Notes under the pieces: generated by a model
Database searches by the model: none
Told to the model about the DNA's origin: nothing
Seen by the model: the letters and a program-made list of their open reading frames with translations, nothing else
Position numbers and translations under genes: made by a program
From: Streptomyces shenzhenensis
GTDB lineage: Bacteria; Actinomycetota; Actinomycetes; Streptomycetales; Streptomycetaceae
Length of the DNA stretch: 64,000 bases
Assembly: GCF_003688995.1 (NCBI RefSeq)
Contig: NZ_PENI01000013.1
Location: 161,975-225,974 of the forward strand
Reading direction: 5' to 3'
Shown: in pieces, positions 25,378-34,177 of the stretch
How positions within the stretch are numbered: the stretch's first letter is position 1
Layout: every line of letters begins with the position of its first letter

Positions 25378-26724
25378 TCAGGACGGGGCTCGTAGTGCCT
25401 CGACGGGTTCCATCCGGGAGGCCCGTAGCGCCGGGTACACCCCCGCGAGCAGCCCGACCAGCGCGCCGGCAACCGGCGCGCCGAGGGCGAGCCGACTGTC
25501 GAGTACGGGAGTCCAGTCCTTGAGCGCCGACGCGGACACGACCACGACCACACCCAGGGAGGCGCCGATGACGCCGCCCAGCAGACCGATCATGGTCGAC
25601 TCCATGAGGAACTGCCCGGCGATCTGCCGACGCGAGGCGCCCAGGGCACGCCGTAGCCCGATCTCCCCGACCCGTTCCATCACGGTCACCAGTGTGACGT
25701 TGGCGATGCCGATGGCACCCACGATCAGCGAGACCAGTCCGAGCACCAGGAACAGGCCGTTGACATCGCCCTGAACCCCCTTGCGGGCCTTCGACAGATC
25801 GGGCGGCGCGAGCACGGTGAGCGCCTTCGCGTTGTTGGGCGAGAGAGCTGTGGGTGACTGCCTGGCGACCTGCTGCGCGGCACCGAGTGAGGTGTTGATC
25901 AGGACACGGTTCACCATGTCCAGGCCGAGGCGGTCCCTCGCCGTGGTGGGAGGCAGGATCACCGAGGTGGAAAGGCGCTGTTCACGCTGGAATCCGCCGA
26001 GGATCCCGATCACGGTGAAGGAGTGTCCGTCGAAGAAGACCGCGGGCGCGTCCGCCACCCCCTTGATGCCGAGGAGGCGAGCGGCCTGGTCTCCGAGCAC
26101 CGCCACCCGCTCGTGCCGGTCGATGTCTCCGGTGTCGTAGAACCGGCCTGCGGTGACCGCGCCGCGTACCGCCGTGGGCAGGGAGGGCGAGGCGGCGACG
26201 ACGGCCAGTGTCTGGCCGGACACGCCACCGGGCGTGACCACGTCGTTGGCGCGCACCTGCACGGCGGCCGTCTTGTCGGACTCCGCGAGCGCGGCGGACG
26301 ATTCCACCCCGGCCAGCCGGTCCACGGCGTCGACACCCCGCCAGTCCGCCAGCGGGACCGCGTCGGACGATGGGGGTGGAGGCGGCACCACCACGGTGAC
26401 CGAAGTGGCGGTGAGGGCGTCGAACCGCCCCACGATCTGGTTGGCGGCCGTGGACGCCACCCCGATCGTGATGACCAGCGTGCCGATGCCCAGCACCGTG
26501 CCCAGTGTGGTGAGCGCGGACCGGACCGGGCGGGCCAGTACGCCCGACAACGCCTCGGTCCAGAGGTCTCTGGGAGAGATCCAGGGACGCTCGACCTGCC
26601 CGGAGTCCTGCCCCTCAGCGGAGCGCAGCCGTGGACGCCGACCGCGCCCCGGCCTGATCAGCCGTTTCTGGCGGGATTCGGCCGGGGCCTCGTCCGGAGC
26701 TCCGGTACGGTGCGAGGTCTTCAT
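25378..26724 (-). CDS. FtsX/MacB-type ABC permease (cassette B)
   Basis: A 448-residue MacB-type permease, paralog of 17450-18733. The N-terminal 55 residues are a basic cytosolic extension; the first helix is at about 70-92 (SALTTLGTVLGIGTLVITIG), an outside domain of about 210 residues follows, then three helices. The signature MERVGEIGLRRALGASRRQI lies between helices 2 and 3, and the protein ends ALRASRMEPVEALRAPS. Start ATG 26724 has AGGAGG close upstream and overlaps the ATPase stop (ATGA). Its 3' end is next to transposase debris. Confidence 0.92.
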   Translation of the reverse strand: MKTSHRTGAPDEAPAESRQKRLIRPGRGRRPRLRSAEGQDSGQVERPWISPRDLWTEALSGVLARPVRSALTTLGTVLGIGTLVITIGVASTAANQIVGRFDALTATSVTVVVPPPPPSSDAVPLADWRGVDAVDRLAGVESSAALAESDKTAAVQVRANDVVTPGGVSGQTLAVVAASPSLPTAVRGAVTAGRFYDTGDIDRHERVAVLGDQAARLLGIKGVADAPAVFFDGHSFTVIGILGGFQREQRLSTSVILPPTTARDRLGLDMVNRVLINTSLGAAQQVARQSPTALSPNNAKALTVLAPPDLSKARKGVQGDVNGLFLVLGLVSLIVGAIGIANVTLVTVMERVGEIGLRRALGASRRQIAGQFLMESTMIGLLGGVIGASLGVVVVVSASALKDWTPVLDSRLALGAPVAGALVGLLAGVYPALRASRMEPVEALRAPS

Positions 26725-27446
26725 ACGACCTCCTGACTGAGCCGCCCGTCACTGATGCGTACGCGCCTGCTCGCACGCCTGCTGACCGCCTCGTCATGGG
26801 TGATGACGGCCAGCGTCAGGCCCTGGGCGCACAGCTGGTCGAAGAGCTCCAGGATAGAGAGGGTGTTCTCGCTGTCGAGGTTGCCGGTGGGTTCGTCGCA
26901 CAGCAGAAGAGCCGGTTCGCTCATCAGAGCCCGGGCGATGGCGACGCGCTGGCGTTCACCGCCGGACAGGCGATCCGGCTTGAAGCCGTGCCGGTGCGAG
27001 AGCCCCACGCGGTCCAGAGCCGCTCTGGCCCGTTCGCCACGGCTCCGACGCCCCCTGCCTGCGCGGGGTTTGCGGTAGATCTCCGCCAGCATGACGTTCT
27101 CCTCCACCGTCCGGTAAGGAAGCAGGTGGAAGGACTGGAAGACGAAGCCGATACGGCTTCCGCGCAGCGCGGTGCGCTGACGATCGGGGAGGGCGCCGGT
27201 CTTCACTCCGTCGAGCCAGTAGTCCCCCGCGCTCGGCCTGTCCAGCAGCCCCAGTATGTTCAGCAGAGTGGACTTCCCGGAACCGGACGGTCCGACGATC
27301 GACAGGTGCTCCCCTCGCCGGATCGCCAGGTTCACATCACGCAGTGCGTGCACGGGCGGATCGGAATCGAAGCTGCGTCCGACCCCGGTCAGCTTGATGA
27401 CGTCGCGTTCTTTCGTCGTGTCGACGTGTGCGGGTGGCTCGGTCAC
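26721..27446 (-). CDS. ABC transporter ATPase, MacB/LolD type (cassette B)
   Basis: A 241-residue ATPase with Walker A GPSGSGKST (residues 52-60), Q-loop FVFQSFHLLPYRTVEENV, signature LSGGERQRVAIARALM, Walker B LLLCDEPTGNLD and His switch in LAVITHDEAVS. A short basic insertion (KPRAGRGRRSRGERAR) lies in the helical domain. GTG start (27444-27446) overlaps the adaptor stop as GTGA, and the stop overlaps the permease ATG, so it is part of a coupled four-gene unit like cassette A. Confidence 0.95.
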   Translation of the reverse strand: MTEPPAHVDTTKERDVIKLTGVGRSFDSDPPVHALRDVNLAIRRGEHLSIVGPSGSGKSTLLNILGLLDRPSAGDYWLDGVKTGALPDRQRTALRGSRIGFVFQSFHLLPYRTVEENVMLAEIYRKPRAGRGRRSRGERARAALDRVGLSHRHGFKPDRLSGGERQRVAIARALMSEPALLLCDEPTGNLDSENTLSILELFDQLCAQGLTLAVITHDEAVSRRASRRVRISDGRLSQEVV

Positions 27447-28855
27447 AGGCCGACCACCACAAGGTCGCCCTCCTTGAGCCCGCTGCCCTTTGACTTCACC
27501 GCGACGAGCCCGTCGGCGGAGATCCCGAGGTCGACGTCGACATCCACCGACTGCTTGCCCCGCTGGACGCGCACGCGCGCCTGACCGTCCGCCGAGGTCT
27601 GGATCGCGGCGACCGGCACGGCAAGGACCTCGCCGTCCGAGTCGCCCACCTTGATGGTCACCGTCGCCGTGCCGCCCGCGCCGGCGCCTGCCAGCGGGCC
27701 GGGTTTCGGAATGGAGATCCGCAGCGGCACAGGGGCGGATGCCCCACCACCGGAACTCCCGGCCTGCTCGGCTCCCCCACCGGTACCGGCGTTCCCCGCA
27801 GAGCCTTCCGCCCCTGTGCCTGGACCACCGATCTCGTCGAGGACGCCCTTGGCCTCCTTGCCGTCCTGCGTCGTGACCCGCACCGTCATCCCCTCCCTCA
27901 GCGATCCGGCGTCCGTGTCGGGCACCACCGCCTCCACCACGAGGTCGGAGCTCGTCACGGTGGCGACCTCCCCGTCCGGAGCGTCGCCGGCGCGCACCTT
28001 GGTCTTGTCGACCCGGACCGGAAGCTCCGGCAGGAAGATCACTTCTCCCGCCGGGACCTTGGTTCCGTACGCGGACCTGAAGGCGCTCAGAGCGGAGTTC
28101 GCCAACTCAAGCTGTTTTCTTGCCGACTTGATCTGCAGGGACCGTGCCTGAGCCGATTCCGTTCCGGATCCGCCGTCGCCCTGCGTTCCCTCGCCGGAGC
28201 CCTGCGCGGTGAGCAGCGCGAGCTGTGCGTCGGACACGGCGGACTCCAGTTGTCCCAGCTGCTGCCGGTCGGCGGTGCTGGGCTCCTGCGCCGCGTACCC
28301 CTCGCTGCGGTACCAACGGCTGACCGCTGACGCGGTGCCCTGTCCGTAGGTCCCTGTGACGCCGCCCGTCGCGAAACCCAGCCTGTTCAGGGCGTTCTGC
28401 AGCTGCCTGACATCGTCCCCCGACGAACCGGGGCCGATGGGCCGGTACATCGGTACCGGCCCGCGCAGCACCAGCACCGGCCTGCCACTGACCTGCATGA
28501 GGACGCTGCCCTCCCGGAGAACGCTGCCGCGGGTGGGCACCTTGGTGACCCGCTGGGCCGCGGCACCGCTCTCGCCGCCCTCCTCGGAAGCGCCGACGGG
28601 ACCGGCCAGGGTGAGACTCCTCAAAGACCCGTACTCCAGACTTCCCTGGGCCACCACGGTGGCGGTCAGAGCCTGTTGCACCACGGGGACGGTCACCGGG
28701 CCCGCCTTCGGCGGCTGGTGCGCGGCCGCGGCGTCCGCGGGCGACTCCATCCGGGTGCCGGCGATCCAGCCGCCCGCCCCGACCAGGGCAACCGCCCCGA
28801 CGATCACGCCCAGTCGTGTCGTACGACTGCTCGGGCGCCTCTGGTCGCGCTTCAC
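27443..28855 (-). CDS. Membrane-fusion adaptor with peptidoglycan-binding domain (cassette B)
   Basis: A 470-residue adaptor with one N-terminal helix (LGVIVGAVALVGAGGWIAG). The outside part has a barrel-sandwich half, then a clear PG_binding_1 domain (DDVRQLQNALNRLGFATGG ... GTASAVSRWYRSEGY, about 150-200), a coiled-coil stretch rich in Gln/Leu/Ala (about 210-260), and a C-terminal barrel interrupted by a Gly/Ala/Ser-rich insert. Start GTG 28853-28855 overlaps the lipoprotein stop (GTGA). The domain order equals that of the cassette A adaptor, where the wall-binding part is split by an insertion. Confidence 0.9.
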   Translation of the reverse strand: MKRDQRRPSSRTTRLGVIVGAVALVGAGGWIAGTRMESPADAAAAHQPPKAGPVTVPVVQQALTATVVAQGSLEYGSLRSLTLAGPVGASEEGGESGAAAQRVTKVPTRGSVLREGSVLMQVSGRPVLVLRGPVPMYRPIGPGSSGDDVRQLQNALNRLGFATGGVTGTYGQGTASAVSRWYRSEGYAAQEPSTADRQQLGQLESAVSDAQLALLTAQGSGEGTQGDGGSGTESAQARSLQIKSARKQLELANSALSAFRSAYGTKVPAGEVIFLPELPVRVDKTKVRAGDAPDGEVATVTSSDLVVEAVVPDTDAGSLREGMTVRVTTQDGKEAKGVLDEIGGPGTGAEGSAGNAGTGGGAEQAGSSGGGASAPVPLRISIPKPGPLAGAGAGGTATVTIKVGDSDGEVLAVPVAAIQTSADGQARVRVQRGKQSVDVDVDLGISADGLVAVKSKGSGLKEGDLVVVGL

Positions 28856-29793
28856 CCGTTGTTCCCGAAGTAGGGGTTCTTCTTGAACTTGGGCCAGTAC
28901 GCGGCCCTGAACTCTTTGCCGCATTCGAGGTCCTTGAGCGCGAGGTCGATCTCGCGGGTGAGCTTCGGGATCGCCTCCTGCTTGCTCAGCGGCTGGGCGT
29001 CCGGCGGCACCTGGGCGCTCACCTGGAACTTCACCGTGTCGCCGATGCTGGTCGGCTGAGTGGTGGTGACCACGATGCCGGCCTTGCGCAGACAGGAGGC
29101 GTACTCCTGGGCGAGGGAGACGAGTTGCTGGTCACCGTTGAGCGCCTGCCCAGCCTGTCTGTCGCGCTCCGACCGCTTCGCGTTCTCCTGTTCCTGCTCC
29201 GCCGCCGACTTGGCCGGGCCGTACACCTTCAGTTCGGCTTCCGCGCTGCAACTGCCCTTGGAGGGACCCTCGTACGTGCCGTCGACCCGGGCCGCACCCT
29301 GCGTTCCCAACGCCTTGTCGTACGCCTTCTGCTGTGCACCGGGCAGAGAGTCGCGGTAGGGCTTGTTGGGGTCGCTCAACTCGACGGGGCCAGGTGCAGC
29401 CGGGTCGTTGGGGTAGACGGCTCGCGAGTGGATACCGAATCCGTACTTCTGCCGGTACTTCCTCGCCAGTTCGTAGTCCGCGCCGTCGATCGACGAGTTC
29501 GCCTCGTTCGACGTGAAGCCGGGATTCGGCGTGTAGGTGAACCCCCGCTTCTTCATGCAGGCGGCTTTGGCGTTCTCGGCGAGGTAGAAATTCTTCGTGT
29601 CCGGGTCGGCGTCCTCTGGAATGGTCAGCGCGCCGCCCGGCTCGGTCGCTGGGCTGCCTCCGCGCCGGGTGCCCCCTTCGTCGTTCGCGACGGAGGCGGG
29701 TTTGTCGGAGTCGTTCTGGCTGCACGCCGACAGGGACAGCATGCTTGCTGCCGCGAGCACCATCCCGATACTGCGGAACCGCAACGTGATCAC
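28852..29793 (-). CDS. Cysteine-containing lipoprotein (cassette B)
   Basis: A 313-residue lipoprotein and first gene of cassette B. Signal peptide with lipobox L-S-A-C (Cys24). The mature part has cysteines in the contexts AACMKKRGFTY, GSCSAEAELKVYG, YASCLRKAGI and LECGKEFRAAYW, comparable to the spacing in the cassette A lipoprotein, plus an extra central charged helix (about 215-245). The start GTG at 29791-29793 has GAAGGA close upstream. The longer open frame upstream is His/Thr/Pro-rich and non-coding in appearance. Function inferred only from the cassette. Confidence 0.85.
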   Translation of the reverse strand: MITLRFRSIGMVLAAASMLSLSACSQNDSDKPASVANDEGGTRRGGSPATEPGGALTIPEDADPDTKNFYLAENAKAACMKKRGFTYTPNPGFTSNEANSSIDGADYELARKYRQKYGFGIHSRAVYPNDPAAPGPVELSDPNKPYRDSLPGAQQKAYDKALGTQGAARVDGTYEGPSKGSCSAEAELKVYGPAKSAAEQEQENAKRSERDRQAGQALNGDQQLVSLAQEYASCLRKAGIVVTTTQPTSIGDTVKFQVSAQVPPDAQPLSKQEAIPKLTREIDLALKDLECGKEFRAAYWPKFKKNPYFGNNG

Positions 29794-30070
29794 TTGTCCT
29801 TCGATGTCCTTCGATGTTCTTCGACGGGGAGTCGTCGTGTGGTGGTGCGGCGGTGGGGTGCCGCCCACGTCAGGAGCCCGGAAGGGTTCGCCCGATGGGT
29901 CTGTGTCGTCGACACCGAAACGCCACCACGCTAGGGAAAAGGCACTGGCCACCCTCGTTCCCTGCACCTGTCCCATGTGATGCGTGCCACAGTTCGTGTG
30001 GTCCAGGCGGCCGCACCCGTCCCCCGCTCGGTGACAGGGCTGGAGCCCTGGCTGATTCGGTCCGCTCTCC

Positions 30071-31330
30071 TCAGCCGGCCCAGTGGCCCGAAGCGAACGT
30101 CACGGTGAAGACCACCATGAGCGGAGCCACCGCGCCGGCATACGCCTCCGTCACCCACCCACGCCGCAGGCTCCAGTGGGCCAGGCCGGTCCACAGAGGC
30201 CACCAGAGCAGGGTGGCGCGGGGGACCGACAGGTACCAGTACGACGTCCCCAGGGCCCAGAGAGTGAGCCCGGTGTAGGTGGCCTCCGGCCAGCGGCGGC
30301 GGAGCAGCAGCACGAAGAGCAGCAGTATCCCGACCGCCATCGCCACCAGCTCGAACTGGAACTCCCACGCGTAGCCGGTGCTCTGAACGTGGTCGAAGGC
30401 GTTGCGCCAGGTGTTGCTGAACGCTTCGGCGGGTGTGTGGAATTCGCGGTTCCAGCCACGTTCCTGTGCGTGCTTCCAGGCCATCAAGTCACCGGTACGG
30501 GCATGCAGGTAGCCGGTGTAGGCCGCGGCGGGTACCGCGGGCGCCAAGCACCAGAGCAGGGAGCGCAGGCGGCGTGGGCCTCGGCGGCCGTCGCGGGCCA
30601 GAAGAAACTCGACCAGGATCGCGGCGGCCAGGAACAGACCGCTGACCCGGGTGGTGGTGGCCAAGGCGGCGAGCAGCCCCGCGACGGGCCAGTTGCGGTG
30701 CTTCGCCGCCAGCCAGGCCGGCAGTGCGAACGCGAGGAAGAGGGATTCCGTGTATCCGGCGGCCAGGAACATCGCGGCGGGCGACAACAGCAGGAAGCCC
30801 GTGGCGCGTTGGCCGGCCACAGCGCCGTCCGTCCGGCCGATTCCGGCGATCCTGGCCAGGGCCGTGACGGCCACCGCACCGCTCACCAGGGAGATCAGCA
30901 GCCCGGCCACGGTCCAGTCAGGGATGACGGTGTGTACGGCGCGCAGCACGAGCGGAAAGCCGGGGAAGAAGGCCGCTCTGTTGTCGGCCTCGGGTCTGAT
31001 GCCCGGGAAGGGGGCGAAGTAGCCGTACTGGGCTATGTGTTGATAGTGGCACCAGTCCCATTGCGCCCAGAGGGACAGCCAGGAGGCGGGTGTCTTGGCG
31101 CCGGATCCGGCACGGACCAGCCATGCGGTGCTGTAGGTGACGAGCCACAACCCAAGGCGCGTGAACAGGTAGAGGCGCAGCACCCGGAGGTCCGCGGGGG
31201 TCAGCCGGGCGAGCAGCCGCAGCCCGGGGGTGCCGGGGCGTTTCCGCAGCGGACCCTTTGGGTTCCCGCCGGGCGCACGGCGCGGCGGAAGCGGGGGCGA
31301 CGGCTCGGTGGTGGGCAGGGTCGTGGTCAT
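30071..31330 (-). CDS. Mannosyltransferase-like (PIG-V type) membrane protein
   Basis: A 419-residue polytopic membrane protein with about ten hydrophobic helices after a Pro-rich, basic N-terminal tail of some 45 residues. The first outside loop has the GT-C-type acidic motif SLWAQWDWCHYQHIAQYGYF, with conserved W-D-x-x-H/Y, followed by AFFPGFPLVLRAV; YTESLFLAFALPAWLAAKH further on is typical of the PIG-V/mannosyltransferase family. In actinobacteria such proteins use polyprenyl-phosphate sugars to modify lipids or proteins outside. The ATG at 31330 is preferred to the ATG at 31357. No partner genes nearby. Confidence 0.78.
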   Translation of the reverse strand: MTTTLPTTEPSPPLPPRRAPGGNPKGPLRKRPGTPGLRLLARLTPADLRVLRLYLFTRLGLWLVTYSTAWLVRAGSGAKTPASWLSLWAQWDWCHYQHIAQYGYFAPFPGIRPEADNRAAFFPGFPLVLRAVHTVIPDWTVAGLLISLVSGAVAVTALARIAGIGRTDGAVAGQRATGFLLLSPAAMFLAAGYTESLFLAFALPAWLAAKHRNWPVAGLLAALATTTRVSGLFLAAAILVEFLLARDGRRGPRRLRSLLWCLAPAVPAAAYTGYLHARTGDLMAWKHAQERGWNREFHTPAEAFSNTWRNAFDHVQSTGYAWEFQFELVAMAVGILLLFVLLLRRRWPEATYTGLTLWALGTSYWYLSVPRATLLWWPLWTGLAHWSLRRGWVTEAYAGAVAPLMVVFTVTFASGHWAG

Positions 31331-31507
31331 CAGGCATCCATTCGTGGGTCCGTCCATGACGGGACGCCGAGTTCGAAGGCCCGGCGACTGATCCTCGGTC
31401 TGTCACTGTTCGTCCTTGTTTGTTCTCTTGTGAAGGGCATGCCGAACACGCGGCCGGGGCAACGGCGCGCTCGGGGGTCATGCCGTGCTGAGCGAGAGCC
31501 GGGCGGC

Positions 31508-31897
31508 CTACGGGGCGTTCTGCGTGGTCTCCGTATCCGAAGGCGGGGCAGACGTCGGCGACCGCGTCGCAGTGGCTCTCGGGTCCGAGGTTTCGGTGGA
31601 CGTGGGCGAGGGCGAGGCGGCACCGGGCGTCATGACCGGGGAGGGGGGCGACGGGCGTGTGGCGGGCAGCGGTCTGGGCTCCCCGGGCTCGGCCCGGGTC
31701 GGATCCCCGGACAACAGGAACAGCCCGACACTGAGGCCGGCGAGAGTCAGGACGGAGCCGACGGCTCTCTTCGCGGCCCGGGCGCGACGGCGGGCACTCA
31801 CCCCTTCCCGGAGACGTTTCCGGTGCCTCGGTCCGAAGGGCGCGGGCTCCTCGGCGTCGTGCATCATCCGCGCCAGCTGCCGCTCGAAGTGATCCAT
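31508..31897 (-). CDS. Small single-pass membrane protein, partner of the sigma factor
   Basis: A 129-residue protein with a basic cytosolic N-terminus (MDHFERQLARMMHDAEEPAP then PFGPRHRKRLREG), one membrane helix (AVGSVLTLAGLSVGLFLLSG, about 52-71) and a Pro/Ser/Thr-rich outside tail. It starts 11 bp after the sigma factor stop with AAGGAGAA in front, so the two are co-transcribed. Position and topology suggest an anti-sigma-like or sensor partner, but it lacks the zinc-finger HxxxCxxC motif of classical anti-sigma factors. Confidence 0.75.
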   Translation of the reverse strand: MDHFERQLARMMHDAEEPAPFGPRHRKRLREGVSARRRARAAKRAVGSVLTLAGLSVGLFLLSGDPTRAEPGEPRPLPATRPSPPSPVMTPGAASPSPTSTETSDPRATATRSPTSAPPSDTETTQNAP

Positions 31898-31908
31898 GGG
31901 GTTCTCCT

Positions 31909-32415
31909 TCACTGGACCGGCTCGATGACATCGGCGAGGAGCTGCCGCAGCCGCGCCACGCCACGTGCGGCATGGGACCGAGCCGTGCCCACCGGGCACC
32001 CGAGCGCCTCCGCCACCTGTCCCTCGGGCAGGTCCTGGTAGTAGCGCAACACCACCGCCGCTCTCTGCTTCGGTGACAACTGAACCAGCGCGGCCTCCAG
32101 CCGGGAGCGCTCCGCCACATCCGCGGACACATCGCCGGCCGACGCCACCTCCGGCATTCGTTCGACCGGGCGTTCACCCCACCAACGCCGCCGGCTCGAC
32201 CGTGCCGCCGCCCGCACCATCACCTTGCGGACGTACGGCTCCGGTGCGTCATCGGCGACCCTGGGCCATACGAACCAGAGCTTGACCAGGGACTCCTGCA
32301 ACAGGTCCTCCGCCCGATGCCGGTCGCCTCCGACGAGCAGACGGGCGAGGTGCATCAACGCCGACCAGCGGGAAGCGACGAACTCGTCGAATTCACTGGC
32401 CCGAGCCTGCGCCAT
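31909..32415 (-). CDS. SigE-family ECF RNA polymerase sigma factor
   Basis: A 168-residue sigma factor of the Streptomyces SigE-like ECF family. Region 2 includes FDEFVASRWSALMHLARLLV and HRAEDLLQESLVKLWFVW with the characteristic D-L-L-Q-E-S; region 4 reads LSPKQRAAVVLRYYQDLPEG then QVAEALGCPVGTARSHAARG. It is followed by a small membrane protein that could control it. ATG 32415 is used; a GTG two codons upstream is also possible. Targets unknown. Confidence 0.9.
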   Translation of the reverse strand: MAQARASEFDEFVASRWSALMHLARLLVGGDRHRAEDLLQESLVKLWFVWPRVADDAPEPYVRKVMVRAAARSSRRRWWGERPVERMPEVASAGDVSADVAERSRLEAALVQLSPKQRAAVVLRYYQDLPEGQVAEALGCPVGTARSHAARGVARLRQLLADVIEPVQ

Positions 32416-32615
32416 CCGCACTGTCCCTGCTTTCGTCAGTTGCCTACATCAAAGAGAAGGCACTGGCATGCCACGCACTCTGCACCCACGCCCTGTGATC
32501 CGGATCACGCCCCAGACCAACGACCGGAGTTCCGGGTCGACGAAGGCCGGAATGCCGGCATCGGTTGAACTCCGGGCCGGGCGGGCGCTGGAGCGGGTGG
32601 GGTCTTCATGGCCGA

Positions 32616-32801
32616 GTCAAGGACCTCATTCACGCCGCGCTCGCCACCGTCGGGCTCCACCTGTGGACGGCCATGCACGGCCGGCTCGTCCTGTAGAGGA
32701 CCCTGCCCAATCCTCATGTCGGCAGTGAAACCATCCTCATCGAACTGGAGCGGTCGATTCTGGGCCGCCTTCTCCCTGGCGCGGAGCACAGACCGCAGTA
32801 G
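32616..32801 (+). pseudogene. TetR-family regulator C-terminal remnant with internal stop
   Basis: Sixty-one codons in one frame encode the end of a TetR ligand-binding domain: VKDLIHAALATVGLHLWTAM then HGRLVL, a TAG stop at 32694-32696, then RTLPNPHVGSETILIELERS and a second stop. In relatives the position of the TAG is a Gln codon (Q-R-T-L-P-N), so a single CAG-to-TAG change explains it. The DNA-binding domain and the first two thirds of the gene are absent. Confidence 0.7.
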
Positions 32802-33149
32802 ACGCGCGGGCGAAGCGGGCAGGCCCGCCTGAAGCCGCATTCGCCCGGCGGCCAGCACCTCCTGAGGCTCCGCTCCGACGCCGGGCCGGAATCCGAGCAT
32901 GGCGGCGGCCAGGGCGAGCACGACCGGCCCGAAGACTCCCGCGGCCTGGTCGGCCAGCCGGGGTGTACCGGCCAGTTGGGCATCCGCGCCGACGACGGGC
33001 TCACCCGGACCGACCTCGGTGACAACGCCGTCCGTGGCCACACGTCCACCGACCGGACGACGAAAACCTGCCCGCGCGCGATGCGCCCTGGCCAACGGAC
33101 CACACCTTGAACGACACGTTCCGCCGGGCGACCGGGTCCAGGGCTCGCG

Positions 33150-33503
33150 CCTGGCCGAGGCCACGGGCCACCAGGCCACGCCGATCGTTGCCAGAACGAC
33201 GGCGAGGATCCCTGCCACCGCCCACGGTCCCGTGCCGGTCAGCCTCACACCGACGAGCCCCGCCCGCCCGCCATATGTCACACGCGCAGGCCATGCCCCG
33301 CCCCGGAAGCGGCCGTCGGCCAGGAAGAGAACCGCGGCCACGAACCACAGCGCTCCCGCCGAGAACACCAGGGCCATGAGCACCCCCATCGCCACGTGCA
33401 GGTTGCAGTGCGGATCGTCGAGCCAGGGCCGGGCGGGCAGCCACTGGCCAAACGTCTTCAGGGTGCCGAGCACCTCACCGTCGTACGGGTCGACGCACGC
33501 GAG
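33150..33503 (-). pseudogene. PepSY-TM-like protein remnant
   Basis: The minus strand encodes CVDPYDGEVLGTLKTFGQWL then PARPWLDDPHCNLH, the PepSY motif (V-D-P-Y-x-G-x-V-L-G-T) and the following W-L-D-D-x-H-x-N-L-H of PepSY-associated membrane proteins. In intact proteins the membrane part then continues differently; here two unrelated hydrophobic helices follow (VFSAGALWFVAAVLFLADG and AVAGILAVVLATIGVAWWPV). There is no start codon in front of the motif, and the upstream part is cut off by the MarR gene. The rest, to about 32802, stays open but shows no recognisable domain. Confidence 0.5.
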
Positions 33504-33510
33504 TCGAGGA

Positions 33511-33987
33511 TCAGGCGAAGCACTCGGGCGGCTCGGAGTCGCTCTCGAGCGGCAGCGCCTTGGACGCGAGCGCGAGGAACTGCTCGCGCTCGGCCGTCGA
33601 CAGGTTGATCAAGGGGGTGTGCTCGGTGACCAGCTCCACCAGGCGCCCGCGCGCCGCACGCCCCGCATCGGTGAGGTGGACTTCCCGGCTGCGCTTGTCG
33701 CGCGCGCCGGGCTGGCGCGCGACAAGTCCCGCCTTCTCCAGCTTGCCGATCAGGAACGTGACGGTCGAGGGATCGCAGTACAGCTTGCCCGCGAGCTCGC
33801 CCATTGTGGGCGCGGCGGCGACCGGGCTGATGTGCCACAGCAGGTTGGCCAGCGGCTCGGTCAGCTCCAGCTCTCGCAGCGCCCGGTTCACCGCGCCGAA
33901 CGTGGCACCCGAGAGCGCCAGAACGCGGTCGACCAGTGCATAGGTGAGGTCCTCGCGTGCCTGCTGGTCGCGGGGGGCGTGTGCCAT
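33511..33987 (-). CDS. MarR-family transcriptional regulator
   Basis: A 158-residue MarR-type regulator. The winged helix reads PTMGELAGKLYCDPSTVTFL then IGKLEKAGLVARQPGARDKR followed by SREVHLTDAGRAA, with the wing arginines of the family. It is divergent from a DHA2-type exporter, and the 190-bp gap contains two perfect TTGGA-N3-TCCAA palindromes next to a promoter, so it most likely represses both itself and the exporter. A phenolic or drug-like ligand is inferred from the family. Start ATG 33987 with AAGGTGG in front. Confidence 0.92.
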   Translation of the reverse strand: MAHAPRDQQAREDLTYALVDRVLALSGATFGAVNRALRELELTEPLANLLWHISPVAAAPTMGELAGKLYCDPSTVTFLIGKLEKAGLVARQPGARDKRSREVHLTDAGRAARGRLVELVTEHTPLINLSTAEREQFLALASKALPLESDSEPPECFA

Positions 33988-34009
33988 GTCCTGCCACCTT
34001 CGCTATTAG

Positions 34010-34068
34010 TTGGAGAATCCAAATTTGACACAGGCGAACCCCAGGTGCAATCTATTTGGAGATTCCAA
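34010..34068 (+). promoter_or_regulatory. MarR operators flanking the exporter promoter
   Basis: Two 13-bp palindromes with identical arms: TTGGAGAATCCAA (34010-34022) and TTGGAGATTCCAA (34056-34068), 46 bp apart centre to centre. Between them is a -35 TTGACA (34025-34030) and, 17 bp on, a weak -10 CAATCT (34048-34053), so one site touches the -35 and the other covers the start region. This fits repression of the MFS gene and autoregulation. Confidence 0.75.
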
Positions 34069-34177
34069 GCTTTCTGGTGGGGATGAGCCCGCCGTCGGCC
34101 GTTGCCGCACGCTGCCCTCCGCCTCGTCCACCACCGCGAACCCCGCGTAACAGCCTGCCCGGAAAGGCACACTCGTC

